Part shown: one piece after another, positions 8,807-17,724 of the stretch
Layout: each line of letters opens with the position of its first letter
How positions within the stretch are numbered: the stretch's first letter is position 1
Assembly: GCF_031432215.1 (NCBI RefSeq)
Contig: NZ_JAVKGN010000001.1
Span: 1,603,421 to 1,667,420, forward strand
Direction of reading: 5' to 3'
Length of the DNA: 64,000 nucleotides
Source: Halodesulfurarchaeum sp. HSR-GB
Lineage (GTDB): Archaea; Halobacteriota; Halobacteria; Halobacteriales; Halobacteriaceae
Made by a program: the position numbers and the translations under genes
The notes under the pieces: generated by a model
What the model saw: only the letters and a program-made list of their open reading frames with translations
Told to the model about the DNA's origin: nothing
The model's database searches: none

Positions 8807-9670
8807 TCATCGGGCGGAATTCGAATCCGATCGATCGTGAACGGCGACACTCCCGGTCAACTCACGGTGCGGATAGGGCATATCGATACCGGCCGCATCG
8901 AGTTGTGCCTTCGCTTGCTCGAAGTACTCCGACTGGATCGACACGATCTCTGCCCGTTCCGGATCCCCGATCCAGAAAAGCACCTTGAGCCCGATATCCG
9001 ATTCGGCCAACTCCACGACGTGAATTGTTGGCGAGGGCCGATCCTCGATGCTCTCCTGGGCGAGAGCAACCTGCAGCAAAATGTCCCGGGCGGTCTGGAT
9101 ATCGGCGTCGTAGTCGATTCCGATCCGACAGGTAACTCGCCGTCGGTCCTTGTTTGCGGGGTTCCACACCTGATTGGTCGTTAACTGGGAGTTCGGAACC
9201 GTGATGAGTTCGTTGTCAAAGGTGTGCACGCGTGTCACTCGAAAGCCGATCGCCTCGATGACACCCTCCGTCTCGCCCCACCGGATCCAATCGCCGATCC
9301 GAAACTCCGGATCTAGCACCAGGATGACGCCACTGACGAAGTTCGAGAGGATCTCCCGGGAAGCGAACCCGACCGCGATCGTGCCACCGGCGGTGATCGC
9401 TGCCACGGTAGTCGGGGTCGTTGCGAGCCCGGAGAGTGGGAGCGCCAGGTAAAATCCCAGCAGCAGAAAGGCGGCCCCCGTCACTTTGTGGATGGTGTGT
9501 TTGAGCGTCTCGTCGGCCGTGACCGAGTCGAAGGCGTAATCGACTGTCGGGACGACAACGTACCGCCCGAAGAGATAGACGAGCCCGAAGACGACGATGA
9601 CGACGGCTAACGACTCCAGGGCCAGAAGCAGCCGCCGTAGCAACGTCAGAAGGGTCGAAATGACTGCCAT
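8807..9670 (-). CDS. Mechanosensitive ion channel, MscS family
   Basis: About 287 residues from ATG 9670; a GTG at 9685 is an in-frame alternative. Hydrophobic segments lie in the first 110 residues, then a Gly/Ala-rich pore helix (GGTIAVGFASREILSNF) and the cytosolic beta domain (GDWIRWGETEGVIEAIGFRVT, then VPNSQL). The C-terminal alpha/beta domain follows (FWIGDPERAE). Such channels open on membrane tension and release solutes during hypo-osmotic shock. It is near, and on the same strand as, the NhaC antiporter. Confidence 0.9.
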   Translation of the reverse strand: MAVISTLLTLLRRLLLALESLAVVIVVFGLVYLFGRYVVVPTVDYAFDSVTADETLKHTIHKVTGAAFLLLGFYLALPLSGLATTPTTVAAITAGGTIAVGFASREILSNFVSGVILVLDPEFRIGDWIRWGETEGVIEAIGFRVTRVHTFDNELITVPNSQLTTNQVWNPANKDRRRVTCRIGIDYDADIQTARDILLQVALAQESIEDRPSPTIHVVELAESDIGLKVLFWIGDPERAEIVSIQSEYFEQAKAQLDAAGIDMPYPHRELTGSVAVHDRSDSNSAR

Positions 9671-9753
9671 GGTTTCGAGTACCACGGGCTGACACCTTAA
9701 TCTGCGGGTGCGAAAGAAGTACAGTGACTGGGTGAGTTGGCCGAACCGAACAG

Positions 9754-9984
9754 ATGGTATTCGGCGAAGATGACACAGACAGACTGGCTCACGCGCTCGT
9801 CGAGGCGGAATTCGGCTTCGATGCCGTCGAACTGGGCTCGCTCCGAGCCGTTTGGGGGCCCGACAACACGTTTATCGAAGTCACCGACACCGAGTCGGGT
9901 GCGAAAACCAGGTATCTGGCGGACGATCTGGTCGTCGCGACCTCCGACCGCGAGGTTCGGAACGCCCGGGAGTCCGACCAGTAG
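9754..9984 (+). CDS. Small acidic hypothetical protein
   Basis: A 76-residue frame from ATG 9754 with haloarchaeal composition (rich in Asp and Glu, low Lys). It has no recognised motif, no Cys pair and no membrane segment. It sits alone on the plus strand between two minus-strand genes, and the competing frame on the other strand (9789-10175) is Ser/Arg-rich and reads as a shadow. The middle (AVWGPDNTFIEV) looks like beta structure. Function unknown. Confidence 0.55.
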   Translation: MVFGEDDTDRLAHALVEAEFGFDAVELGSLRAVWGPDNTFIEVTDTESGAKTRYLADDLVVATSDREVRNARESDQ

Positions 9985-9996
9985 TGGTTGGGCCCG

Positions 9997-10422
9997 TTAC
10001 TGTCCCCAGGTCCATCGCGCGTCGAGATAGAAGCGATAGACCCCGCTGACGAGAATCGCGACGGCGTTCGCGAGGAGATACGGGATCGCAGCGAACTCGA
10101 CCAGAACGAACAGCACGCCGAGTTGCAGTGGGATCGCCGAGCCCCGGACCAGGTTGGTCTTGACCAGCCCCGCATAATATTCGCGACGACCCGTGTTCTT
10201 CGCGGCCTCGAAGGTCCAGGCGTTGTTGAGAACGTACTGGAAGAGGATCGTAAACTCGATGGCGATAACGGCCCCGAGGAGGTAGTTCAGGCCGACAGCG
10301 TCCACGAGCAGCCAGAGCACGAGTAGCTGGATCCCGGCCGCGACGGTACCGACGATCACGAACCGCCGTAGCTGTTCAGCAACCGGACCGCTGTGTAACC
10401 CGCGGAGAAAGGACCTGAGCAT
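9997..10422 (-). CDS. GtrA-like flippase-type membrane protein
   Basis: A 141-residue protein with four hydrophobic segments. The pattern RRFVIVGTVAAGIQLLVLW at the start and LNNAWTFEA in the middle, together with the C-terminal YRFYLDARWTW, are classical for the GtrA family. Members help move lipid-linked sugars across the membrane or act with glycosyltransferases in envelope polysaccharide synthesis. Its ATG directly follows the stop of the sulfatase-like gene with no gap, so the two should form an operon concerned with the cell envelope. Confidence 0.88.
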   Translation of the reverse strand: MLRSFLRGLHSGPVAEQLRRFVIVGTVAAGIQLLVLWLLVDAVGLNYLLGAVIAIEFTILFQYVLNNAWTFEAAKNTGRREYYAGLVKTNLVRGSAIPLQLGVLFVLVEFAAIPYLLANAVAILVSGVYRFYLDARWTWGQ

Positions 10423-11853
10423 CTACCGATAGCCGAGTGCCGTCAACCGCTGCTCCAGATCACCGTTTGCGGCCGGGTCGGGCTCGTCGTCTGCCGGCGA
10501 GTCCCCCAGTGCGTCCGCGTGAGCCGCCACGATACCAGCAAACCGATCCATCACGGCTACCCCCTCCTCGCCAGGATCCTCACTCAAATCCGTCTGCTGA
10601 GTTGGATCTGTCGGTCGATAATAAAGCTCGCGTCTGTCTTTTGGAACACACTCGATATACGTCCAGTCTCGGTCCCGGACGCTCACCCAGAGGTCGCCGT
10701 CCTCGAGCGAGCGCGGGATCGGCTGGCTGGTGACCGATTCGCCCCGAACCGTCACCGAGACCACGGGTTCGGGGTGATCCACGGTGCCCGTCTCCAGGCT
10801 CGGTACAAGGGAGCGACCCGACCAGTCCGCCGCCGGGTCGACGTCCAGAAGGTCTGTCACCGTCGGCGGAATCGCGTCGAGTCCCACGGCCGAGTCGACC
10901 CGCGAGGGCTGCCGGCCCGGCACGTCGACGATTAGCGGGACGTGGATCAGTTCGTCGTAGAGTTTCGGATAGTGGGCGAGGTGGCCGTGTTCCTGAAACT
11001 CCTCGCCGTGATCGCCGGCCAGGACCACTGCCGTCTCGCCGGCCTGACCGTTCGATTCGACGGCCTCGAGGAGCCGGCCGATGCTCGCATCGACCTGCCG
11101 AACGGCCGCCTGATAGAGCATCCGGAGCTCCTCCAGGGTCTTCGGCCCGACCTCCCATCCTAGCCCCGTTCGGGTGTGTGCGTGGAGCATTCGATGGGTT
11201 CCGATCCGGGAGCCGGAGACCTCCCGAATGTATCGCGGGGCCGGCACGTACGGCGTGTGGGTGTCCATGTAGTGGATCCAGACAAACGACGGTCCATCGT
11301 TCGATTCGATCTCCTCGACTGCCGCTTCTTCCACGTCGAACATGCGGGAGGCATCGAGAAACGGCCGGTCCTCGCTCTTGCCCCGGACCCAGGAGTGCAA
11401 CCGGCGGATCGGGGCCGTCGCCAGTTGGACCCAGGCTTCGACCGTGGGGTGGGTCGCCAGATAGCGACTGTAGGCGTTCGAACCGACGCTCGCGACGAAG
11501 GACTCGAAACTGTCGAACCCCTCGTCGTACCCCCAGTGGTCGGTGAGAAACCCGTTGGCCGCGTTGAAACCCGCCGTCTCGATCCCAGCCTCGGAAAGGA
11601 CACTCGCGAGCGGCGAGAGCCCCTCCACACCGATCCGTCCCGTCTCCCGAAAGACTGGCTGGGAGGCCATGATTCCGGGAAAGGAAAACGGCGTCCAGTT
11701 CCCGGTCGCGAAGGCCTGCTCGTAGACGGTACCACGTTCGGCGAGGTCGTCCATGACCGGGGTGTGCCGCGAGTCGTCGTACGGGCTGATGGCGTCCGCT
11801 CGCAGCGAGTCGACCGTGATGAGAAGCACATTCGAGGGTGAATCTGAGCTCAT
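10423..11853 (-). CDS. Sulfatase-like alkaline phosphatase superfamily protein
   Basis: 476 residues from ATG 11853 (MSSDSPSNVLLITVDSLRAD). The first metal site (VDSLRAD) and the later metal site (LAGDHGEEF followed by HGH) are in place. The nucleophile region reads GNWTPFSFPGIM: it lacks the C/S-x-P-x-R formylglycine signature, so it is probably not a classical sulfatase. A threonine nucleophile, as in phosphoglycerol- or phosphoethanolamine-transferase-type members, is possible. No signal peptide or membrane anchor is seen. The directly following GtrA gene points to surface glycan or lipid work. Confidence 0.8.
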   Translation of the reverse strand: MSSDSPSNVLLITVDSLRADAISPYDDSRHTPVMDDLAERGTVYEQAFATGNWTPFSFPGIMASQPVFRETGRIGVEGLSPLASVLSEAGIETAGFNAANGFLTDHWGYDEGFDSFESFVASVGSNAYSRYLATHPTVEAWVQLATAPIRRLHSWVRGKSEDRPFLDASRMFDVEEAAVEEIESNDGPSFVWIHYMDTHTPYVPAPRYIREVSGSRIGTHRMLHAHTRTGLGWEVGPKTLEELRMLYQAAVRQVDASIGRLLEAVESNGQAGETAVVLAGDHGEEFQEHGHLAHYPKLYDELIHVPLIVDVPGRQPSRVDSAVGLDAIPPTVTDLLDVDPAADWSGRSLVPSLETGTVDHPEPVVSVTVRGESVTSQPIPRSLEDGDLWVSVRDRDWTYIECVPKDRRELYYRPTDPTQQTDLSEDPGEEGVAVMDRFAGIVAAHADALGDSPADDEPDPAANGDLEQRLTALGYR

Positions 11854-12026
11854 GAGTCGTGTGTTGGTTCCCGGCCGATGGGCCAGGCCGTCGCGATCGG
11901 GCGAGCGGTCACGTAGGTAGTGATAAAATCGGGACGATTGCACCTATACGTTCGGATTTCGATGAGCCGGCCGACAGGTTTGTTACGTGGAGGCTTAATG
12001 GACAACTGGCAGGGTCAAATTAGTCA

Positions 12027-13268
12027 TCACGGGACTCGGCACTTCTGTCTAATCGGGCTCATTATCAACCGGACAGTTACCACCGAGAGGAGCATTATTG
12101 AGAGAAGGGACGTTCCAACATACGCCAGTGATACCGTATCGAAGATCATATTTATCAACTGATTGGTCCCAATAATCACGCCCAAAATACCGAACGCTGA
12201 TAGTGCAACTTGTTTGCCGGCTTGATATTGCATATCGCGTCGGACTTTTATCACATCTCCAACACTAATATTCAATTTGTCTCGTTCTGTGCTCGGAATG
12301 CGTATTGAGAGGGATTGGTCCTCACCAAATGAATCTTCAGTCGACTCACTCGGTTCGAGTGCTCCATCTTCCTCCCACGCCGACTGACATCGTACATTTC
12401 GTCGTTTTAGATCATCCCCTCTCCAGGATAAGATCACACGATCGTTTTCTTCAATCCCGAGCCTTTTCATGCCATCTTCGTTTAGTCGGACCAGATTTCG
12501 GCCCTCATCTCGATCATACCCTGAGAGAACCCGGAAATAGGCATAACTGTAATCTACAAACCACCGGCCAATCCTATTATAGATTTTATGGGAAAAACCA
12601 GCAATCGGAGTTGTTTCAGTTGGAATGCGTAACCGAACACTATCGTTGTCCCCTTCGTCTTTGGATTTCACTTGAAGGAGTTTGCGAGCACTTCCATTCA
12701 GTCGAATAGTTCCCTCATTCCGGTTCTTGTGATAGTACGTCTCGACTGGTAACTGCAAACGCGCACCGTTTTCAGGATTGACGAGTTCGCATATATCCCC
12801 CTCTTCTAATTCTTTCATATTCTCCATATCGTTTGAAGATATGTACCCGGCGAGACCTTCCGTTGTTATATCACGACTTTCATTCTCCCAAGCCGAATCT
12901 CGGTGAACCCGGAGATTATCTATCGTATTCGTTTCAACTTCTTGGATTGTAACGGCCGGCTCGTCAGTATTCTCAACAGTAAGGCCAATTTCTTTTTGAA
13001 GTTTGGTTCGTATACAGGACCAATAGAGGCCATCTGTCGAAAACTCTTCAGCGTCATGTTCACTACTAAATGTAATTATTTGCGCTAGTGTACCCCCCGT
13101 TTCCGACCCCTGAGGAGTTACTTTGACATATTCATATTCGTTCGTATTATTAAATTTGGAAAGTACTGATTCCGGAACAATAACTGCATACCGAAATTTA
13201 TCTCCCTTCTCAAAGCTGGAGTCTTTAAAATCAGAAATTGTCTTGCTTATAACCCTCGCACTGGCCAA
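12027..13268 (-). CDS. Hypothetical membrane protein with barrel-like repeats
   Basis: 413 residues, probably from TTG 13268, since no ATG is near; it overlaps the end of the upstream gene by 22 bases. The DNA is clearly AT-richer than its surroundings, and codon use (ATA, AGA, TTA) differs. Residues 15-340 seem to hold two or three similar beta-rich units: compare the segment RLNEDGMKRLGIEENDRVI with RIPSTERDKLNISVGDVIKV, and an earlier GTIRLNGSARKLL. This spacing resembles double-psi beta barrels such as the CDC48 N-domain or AbrB-like folds. Two hydrophobic segments close the protein (about 350-405). No known family name is recognised, and acquisition by transfer is likely. Confidence 0.6.
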   Translation of the reverse strand: MASARVISKTISDFKDSSFEKGDKFRYAVIVPESVLSKFNNTNEYEYVKVTPQGSETGGTLAQIITFSSEHDAEEFSTDGLYWSCIRTKLQKEIGLTVENTDEPAVTIQEVETNTIDNLRVHRDSAWENESRDITTEGLAGYISSNDMENMKELEEGDICELVNPENGARLQLPVETYYHKNRNEGTIRLNGSARKLLQVKSKDEGDNDSVRLRIPTETTPIAGFSHKIYNRIGRWFVDYSYAYFRVLSGYDRDEGRNLVRLNEDGMKRLGIEENDRVILSWRGDDLKRRNVRCQSAWEEDGALEPSESTEDSFGEDQSLSIRIPSTERDKLNISVGDVIKVRRDMQYQAGKQVALSAFGILGVIIGTNQLINMIFDTVSLAYVGTSLLSIMLLSVVTVRLIMSPIRQKCRVP

Positions 13269-13933
13269 TCAGGATCACCCTTTAGCCGGTCATTTTCCTT
13301 GACGGTATTAAATTCTCTAGGGTCCTCTGAGTCATAGGCAGTTTCAAAGGTAGATTCACGGAAGTCATCATAGAACTGCTTGGCGAAGTCAGTATCATAC
13401 ATTTCGTCAACCATCTTTATTCCAGTGATTATTCTACTATGATATGTTTCGTTCCGTGTACGTTTAGTAGAAATTTTATCTATCTCATATGATTTTGAAA
13501 ATAGTTGGATTCGGTCGACATCAGCCAGATCCACGTTTGGAACGTCGTCAACATAAAATTCCAATTTTGGGTCTCGAACATCAGCGAATTCGTAAACGGA
13601 CTCTGTCTTTTTTACTTGGACTTCTTCTTCCTCGGACAAACCAAATATTAAAACTCCGTTTATCCAGTCGTTTGAGTCGTTCGTTCGAACAACCTCTAAC
13701 ATGGTTCCACCCCTGGGCGATTCAAGAGAGTAATAACGACGAAATCCCCAAATCTTCGCCGGAACATAGTATATTCTGTCTTTCCGATTTTGCCATTCTT
13801 TCAATGCATCTCCACTGATATTCCCATTCGTATTTCCCCGATACACGTCATCAATTGACGTGTCAAAGTCCTCAAACCGAGATACAAGACTTGTAGGGAG
13901 AATTAAACTGCCGTAGGCGAATAGTGGTGGCAT
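13247..13933 (-). CDS. Gamma-glutamylcyclotransferase-like (AIG2/GGCT fold) protein
   Basis: 228 residues from ATG 13933. The N-terminus PPLFAYGSLI is the YGSL signature of the gamma-glutamylcyclotransferase fold, where the loop binds a gamma-glutamyl group. WGFRRYYS and NGVLIFGLSEEE follow in family order. A glutamate in VKKTESVYEF lies where the catalytic acid is expected. The C-terminal helix GIKMVDEMYDTDFAKQFYDDF is also family-like. Substrate unknown: it could act on gamma-glutamyl amines or a modified peptide. It is AT-rich like its downstream partner, with which it overlaps, and they form a two-gene unit beside tRNA-Gln. Confidence 0.68.
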   Translation of the reverse strand: MPPLFAYGSLILPTSLVSRFEDFDTSIDDVYRGNTNGNISGDALKEWQNRKDRIYYVPAKIWGFRRYYSLESPRGGTMLEVVRTNDSNDWINGVLIFGLSEEEEVQVKKTESVYEFADVRDPKLEFYVDDVPNVDLADVDRIQLFSKSYEIDKISTKRTRNETYHSRIITGIKMVDEMYDTDFAKQFYDDFRESTFETAYDSEDPREFNTVKENDRLKGDPDWPVRGL

Positions 13934-14026
13934 GGATTAGTCAACCCCTCGAAACCCATGAGAACCCCCGGCAACGAGAGTTGTACTCCACATTTTAATT
14001 TGATTTCCTGAGACGCCTGTTGCCAT

Positions 14027-14127
14027 AGTCCCGGGCGGATTCGAACCGCCGTCATGGGCTGTCTTCCCCCCGCGGAATTCCACGAGAGTCCAAAGGCCCA
14101 TATGATTGGCCACTACACCACGGGACT
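14027..14127 (-). tRNA. tRNA-Gln (anticodon UUG) with an intron
   Basis: On the minus strand the acceptor AGTCCCG at 14121-14127 pairs with CGGGACT at 14027-14033, and the T arm GGCGG-TTCGAAT-CCGCC is perfect. An anticodon stem TGGGC/GCCCA forms only if about 29 bases (14061-14089) are removed. This gives a loop with anticodon TTG and places the intron after position 37, the usual archaeal site. Haloarchaeal tRNA-Gln(UUG) genes are known to carry an intron there. No CCA is encoded. The AT-rich gene pair lies beyond its 3' end. Confidence 0.93.
14061..14089 (-). other. Intron of tRNA-Gln
   Basis: About 29 bases between G37 and A38 of the tRNA, by fitting the anticodon stem. It should be removed by the archaeal splicing endonuclease at a bulge-helix-bulge. 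The exact ends were set from stem pairing and could be off by one or two bases. Confidence 0.75.
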
Positions 14128-14174
14128 GCAATCGGGTATTCGACTGAACCGAATAAAGATGTGACGGGTTCGGC

Positions 14175-15389
14175 TTACTCGGTCAGCCGCGCTGCGACGC
14201 CAGCCTCGAAGTCCTCGCGCAGCCCTTCGACGTCCATCTCCTCCAGGACCGGGACGAAAAAGCCCTCGACGAGCATGTTCCGAGCCCGTTGCTCGGGGAC
14301 CCCACGGGAGGTCATGTAGAAGAGGTCTCGCTGGTCGACCTGTCCCACCGAGGCCGCGTGGGAGGCCTCGGTGTCGTGGTTGTTGATGATGAGCTTCGGC
14401 GAGGCGTCGGCCTCGCTGTCGTCGGAGAGCATCAGGGTGTTCTCGCGCTGGTAGGAACTCGTGTCCCAGGCCTCGCGACCGACATCCTGGGTGCCCTCGT
14501 AGACCGAACGAGCGCGATCGTCTACGACACCGCGAGTGACCAGGTCCGCCGTGGTGTGCTCACCACGATGCCAGACCCGCGAGTCGAGGTCGAAATGCTG
14601 CTCGTATCGGCCGAAGAAGGCACCGACGGTCTTGGTCTCCGAGCCGTCGCCTTCGAGTCGCGTGCCGACCTCGGACTTGCGGAGCCGGGAGCCCAGATTG
14701 CCTTCCAGCCAGTTCACCGCCGCGTAGGTGTCCGCGACGCCCTCCGATTTGGTGTACGCGTAGGTGTCGTCGTCGAACTGCTGCAGCGAACCGTAGTTCA
14801 CCGTGGCGTTCTCGCCGGCCACGACCTCGACAGTCCCGCCGTAATACCGCGACGCGTCGATCGGATCGCCGGAGGAACGGCGGTCGACGACGGTCACGGA
14901 ACTGTTCGCTTCGGCGACGACCAACGTGTACTCCAGGCGCGACCGGCCGTTCATCTCGGTCTCGATCTGGACCGTTCCGGCGTCGACGTCGGCCGGCACG
15001 TGGACGACGGTTCCACCGGAGCGGAGTGCCGTCGCCAGGGCCACCAGTCGGTTATCGAGCGGGTCGATGACCGTTCCGTAGTGCTCCTCGAGGAGTTCCG
15101 GGTCCTCCTGAAGCGTCTCGGCGATCGAACGCACGGCGACCTCATCCCCGCCTGCTCGACCCGTCTCCGCGGGCTGGGAGAGCGGGTCGACCAGCGACTC
15201 GAAGTCCAGGTCATCCAGGTTGGTCCACTTCCGACCCGGCGTCTGAATGACCGAGGGGTAATCCAGTTCCTCGATCGCTTCCAGCGCTTCAAGACGGGTT
15301 TCGAGGAGCCACTCCGGCTCCTGGAACTGTTCGGCGAGTGCGGTGACGGTTTCGCGATCGACCGCCTCGCGGAACTGGGCACTGCTCAT
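14175..15389 (-). CDS. sufD: SufD, Fe-S cluster scaffold subunit
   Basis: 404 residues, the last gene of the suf operon. The right-handed beta-helix core is seen in the middle (GGTVHVPADV, then LEYTLVVAEANSSVTVVD and YGGTVEVVAGENATVNYG). The C-terminal part has ASHAASVGQVDQRDLFYMTSRG, the conserved SufB/SufD family end with the histidine used at the SufB-SufD interface. Together with SufB and SufC it assembles iron-sulphur clusters in the cytosol. Its ATG overlaps the sufB stop by four bases, so translation is coupled. Confidence 0.95.
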   Translation of the reverse strand: MSSAQFREAVDRETVTALAEQFQEPEWLLETRLEALEAIEELDYPSVIQTPGRKWTNLDDLDFESLVDPLSQPAETGRAGGDEVAVRSIAETLQEDPELLEEHYGTVIDPLDNRLVALATALRSGGTVVHVPADVDAGTVQIETEMNGRSRLEYTLVVAEANSSVTVVDRRSSGDPIDASRYYGGTVEVVAGENATVNYGSLQQFDDDTYAYTKSEGVADTYAAVNWLEGNLGSRLRKSEVGTRLEGDGSETKTVGAFFGRYEQHFDLDSRVWHRGEHTTADLVTRGVVDDRARSVYEGTQDVGREAWDTSSYQRENTLMLSDDSEADASPKLIINNHDTEASHAASVGQVDQRDLFYMTSRGVPEQRARNMLVEGFFVPVLEEMDVEGLREDFEAGVAARLTE

Positions 15390-16813
15390 CCCAGGCTCCC
15401 CTCCATTTCTAGCTCGATCAGTCGATTCAGTTCCACGGCGTATTCGAGCGGCAGTTCCTCGGTGATCGGCTCGATGAAGCCGGCGACGATCATCTGCTTT
15501 GCGTCGTCGTCATCGAGGCCGCGAGACTGCAGGTAGAAGACGTCCTCGTCGCCGATCTTGCCGACGGTCGCCTCGTGGGCCACGTCGACGGTGGACTCGT
15601 TGATCTCCATGTAGGGCATGGTGTCCGAGGTGGACTTGTTGTCGAACATCAACGCGTCACACTCGACGCTGGTCGAGGACTGGCTGGCCCCGTTGGCGAT
15701 GTGGACGAGTCCACGGTAGTTCGTCCGCCCGCCGTCCTTGCTGATGGACTTGGACTCGATCGTGGACTTGGTCTTCGGTGCGTTGTGATAGACCTTCGCC
15801 CCGGTGTCGATGTCCTGGCCCTCACCGGCGAAGGCGATGGTGATGTGGTTGTCCGTCGCGCCCTCGCCCTTGAGGACCGAACAGGGGTAGAGCATGGTCG
15901 CTTTCGATCCCATGCTGCCCGAGACCCACTCCATCGTGGCGTTCGCGTCGACCAGGGCCCGCTTCGTGTTGAGGTTGAACGTGTTCTTCGACCAGTTCTG
16001 CACGGTCGAGTACTGGACGTGTGCGTCCTCGCGCACGAAGATCTCGACGGCCCCGGAGTGCAGGTTGTGCGTGGCATACTGGGGAGCCGAACAGCCCTCG
16101 ATGTAGTGGACTTCCGAGCCGGGTTCGGCCACGATGAGCGTGTGCTCGAACTGACCCATCCCCTCGGAGTTCATCCGGAAATAGGCCTGAATCGGCATCT
16201 CGACGGAGACGTCCTCGGGAATGTAGACGAACGAGCCGCCGGACCAGACTGCCCCGTGAAGGGCCGCGAACTTGTTGTCGCTCGGGGGCACGGCCTTGGT
16301 CATGAAGTGCTCTTTGACGAGCTCGGGGTGCTCCTGGACCGCCCGGTCCATGTTCATGAAGACGACCCCTTTCTTCTCCCACTGTTCTTTCATGTTCTGG
16401 TAGACCACCTCGGACTCGTACTGGGCGCCAACGCCCGAGAGGGCCTCCTTCTCGGCCTCGGGGATCCCGAGTTTGTCGAAGGTGTCCCGGATCTCGTCGG
16501 GGAGATCCTCCCACGTCTCGGCCTCGCCGCGGGTCTCTACGTCCGGCCGGATGTAGGGGATGATCTTCTGGATGTCGAGTTCGGAGAGGTCGGGCTGGCC
16601 CGGCCAATCCGTCGGCATCGGCATGTTCTTGTAGTGCTCGAGGGCCTTCAGGCGACGCTCGAGCATCCACTCCGGTTCGTCCTTGTCCTCGGAGATGACC
16701 CGAACGGTCTCCTCGTTCAGGCCCATCTCGGACTCGAAGGCCGAGGACTGCTCCTTTTTGAACTCGAAGCGCTTCTCCGTGTCCGCGTCTTCGAGATCGG
16801 AATCTGAACTCAT
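15386..16813 (-). CDS. sufB: SufB, Fe-S cluster assembly scaffold
   Basis: 475 residues, the usual length. The beta-helix core (SGGSFVYIPEDVSVEMPIQA, then FEHTLIVAEPGSEVHYIEGC) and the C-terminal signature (ECDALMFDNKSTSDTMPYME, then HEATVGKIGDEDVFYLQSRGL) are intact, including the cysteine of VECDALMF that corresponds to the cluster or persulfide site. It is the scaffold on which the SufBCD complex builds Fe-S clusters. It starts 14 bases after the sufC stop. No SufS or SufE is adjacent, as is common in archaea. Confidence 0.97.
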   Translation of the reverse strand: MSSDSDLEDADTEKRFEFKKEQSSAFESEMGLNEETVRVISEDKDEPEWMLERRLKALEHYKNMPMPTDWPGQPDLSELDIQKIIPYIRPDVETRGEAETWEDLPDEIRDTFDKLGIPEAEKEALSGVGAQYESEVVYQNMKEQWEKKGVVFMNMDRAVQEHPELVKEHFMTKAVPPSDNKFAALHGAVWSGGSFVYIPEDVSVEMPIQAYFRMNSEGMGQFEHTLIVAEPGSEVHYIEGCSAPQYATHNLHSGAVEIFVREDAHVQYSTVQNWSKNTFNLNTKRALVDANATMEWVSGSMGSKATMLYPCSVLKGEGATDNHITIAFAGEGQDIDTGAKVYHNAPKTKSTIESKSISKDGGRTNYRGLVHIANGASQSSTSVECDALMFDNKSTSDTMPYMEINESTVDVAHEATVGKIGDEDVFYLQSRGLDDDDAKQMIVAGFIEPITEELPLEYAVELNRLIELEMEGSLG

Positions 16814-16827
16814 CTGGGAATCACCAT

Positions 16828-17724
16828 TCAGGCCGCCTCGTAGACTTGGTCACGGACCCAGTCATAGCCCTCTGCCTCCAGGTCCTTTGCGAGGTCCGCA
16901 TCGCCCTCCATCACGATTTCCCCGTCGAGCATGATGTGGACGCGGTCGGGTTCGACGTAATCCAGAATCCGCTGGTAGTGGGTGATCTGGAGCACGCCCG
17001 TGCCCTGTTCGTCACGGAGCGCGTTGATGCCATCCGAGACGTCCTGGAGACGGTCGATGTCCAGCCCGGAGTCGATCTCGTCCAGGACCGCCACGACCGG
17101 TTCGAGGATCGCCGCCTGGAGAACCTCGTTTTGCTTTTTCTCCCCGCCGGAGAAGCCGACGTTGAGATACCGTCGGGCGAAGGAGGCGTCCATGTCGAGC
17201 AGATCCATCTTCTCCTCCAGAAGGTCATGGAAGTCCGCGACGCTGACAGGCCCCTCGTCCTCGGGACCGTCTCGCGGGCTCGATTCGAACCCGTCCTCCT
17301 CGTCGGTTTCTTCCGCGCCGAAGAGCAGTTCCTCCCGCTCCTCGAGTTTCGCGTTGAGCGCGGTCCGGAGGAAGTTCGAGAGAGTGACGCCCTCGATCTC
17401 GACCGGGTACTGGAAGCCCAGGTAGATGCCCAATGCCGCCCTTTCGTGGGGTTCCAGATCGAGCAGGCTCCAGGTTCGCTTGTCCTCTGGAATCTCCACG
17501 TCATCGAAGTCATCGTCCTCGAGATGGAGCCGGATGTCACCTTCAGTTACCGTATACGCCGGGTGGCCGGCGATGACTTTCGCGGTCGTCGACTTCCCGC
17601 TCCCGTTCGGGCCCATGAGCGCGTGGATCTCGTTCGACGAGACCTCGAGATCGACGCCCGAGAGGATCTCTTCGTCCTCGTCTGTCACAGTTGCGTGAAC
17701 GTTGTCGAGTTCGAGTGTCGCCAT
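16828..17724 (-). CDS. sufC: SufC, ATPase of the Fe-S assembly complex
   Basis: 298 residues, longer than bacterial SufC (about 250) because of an acidic insert near residues 140-165 (EETDEEDGFESS and following). The ABC set is complete: Walker A GPNGSGKST near residue 38, signature NVGFSGGEKKQNEVLQ, Walker B VVAVLDEIDSGLDID, and the final H-switch in LQITHYQRIL. ATP-driven dimerisation reshapes SufB-SufD during cluster building. It is the first gene of the operon and diverges from the SDR gene; the 120-base spacer between them should hold both promoters. Confidence 0.97.
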   Translation of the reverse strand: MATLELDNVHATVTDEDEEILSGVDLEVSSNEIHALMGPNGSGKSTTAKVIAGHPAYTVTEGDIRLHLEDDDFDDVEIPEDKRTWSLLDLEPHERAALGIYLGFQYPVEIEGVTLSNFLRTALNAKLEEREELLFGAEETDEEDGFESSPRDGPEDEGPVSVADFHDLLEEKMDLLDMDASFARRYLNVGFSGGEKKQNEVLQAAILEPVVAVLDEIDSGLDIDRLQDVSDGINALRDEQGTGVLQITHYQRILDYVEPDRVHIMLDGEIVMEGDADLAKDLEAEGYDWVRDQVYEAA

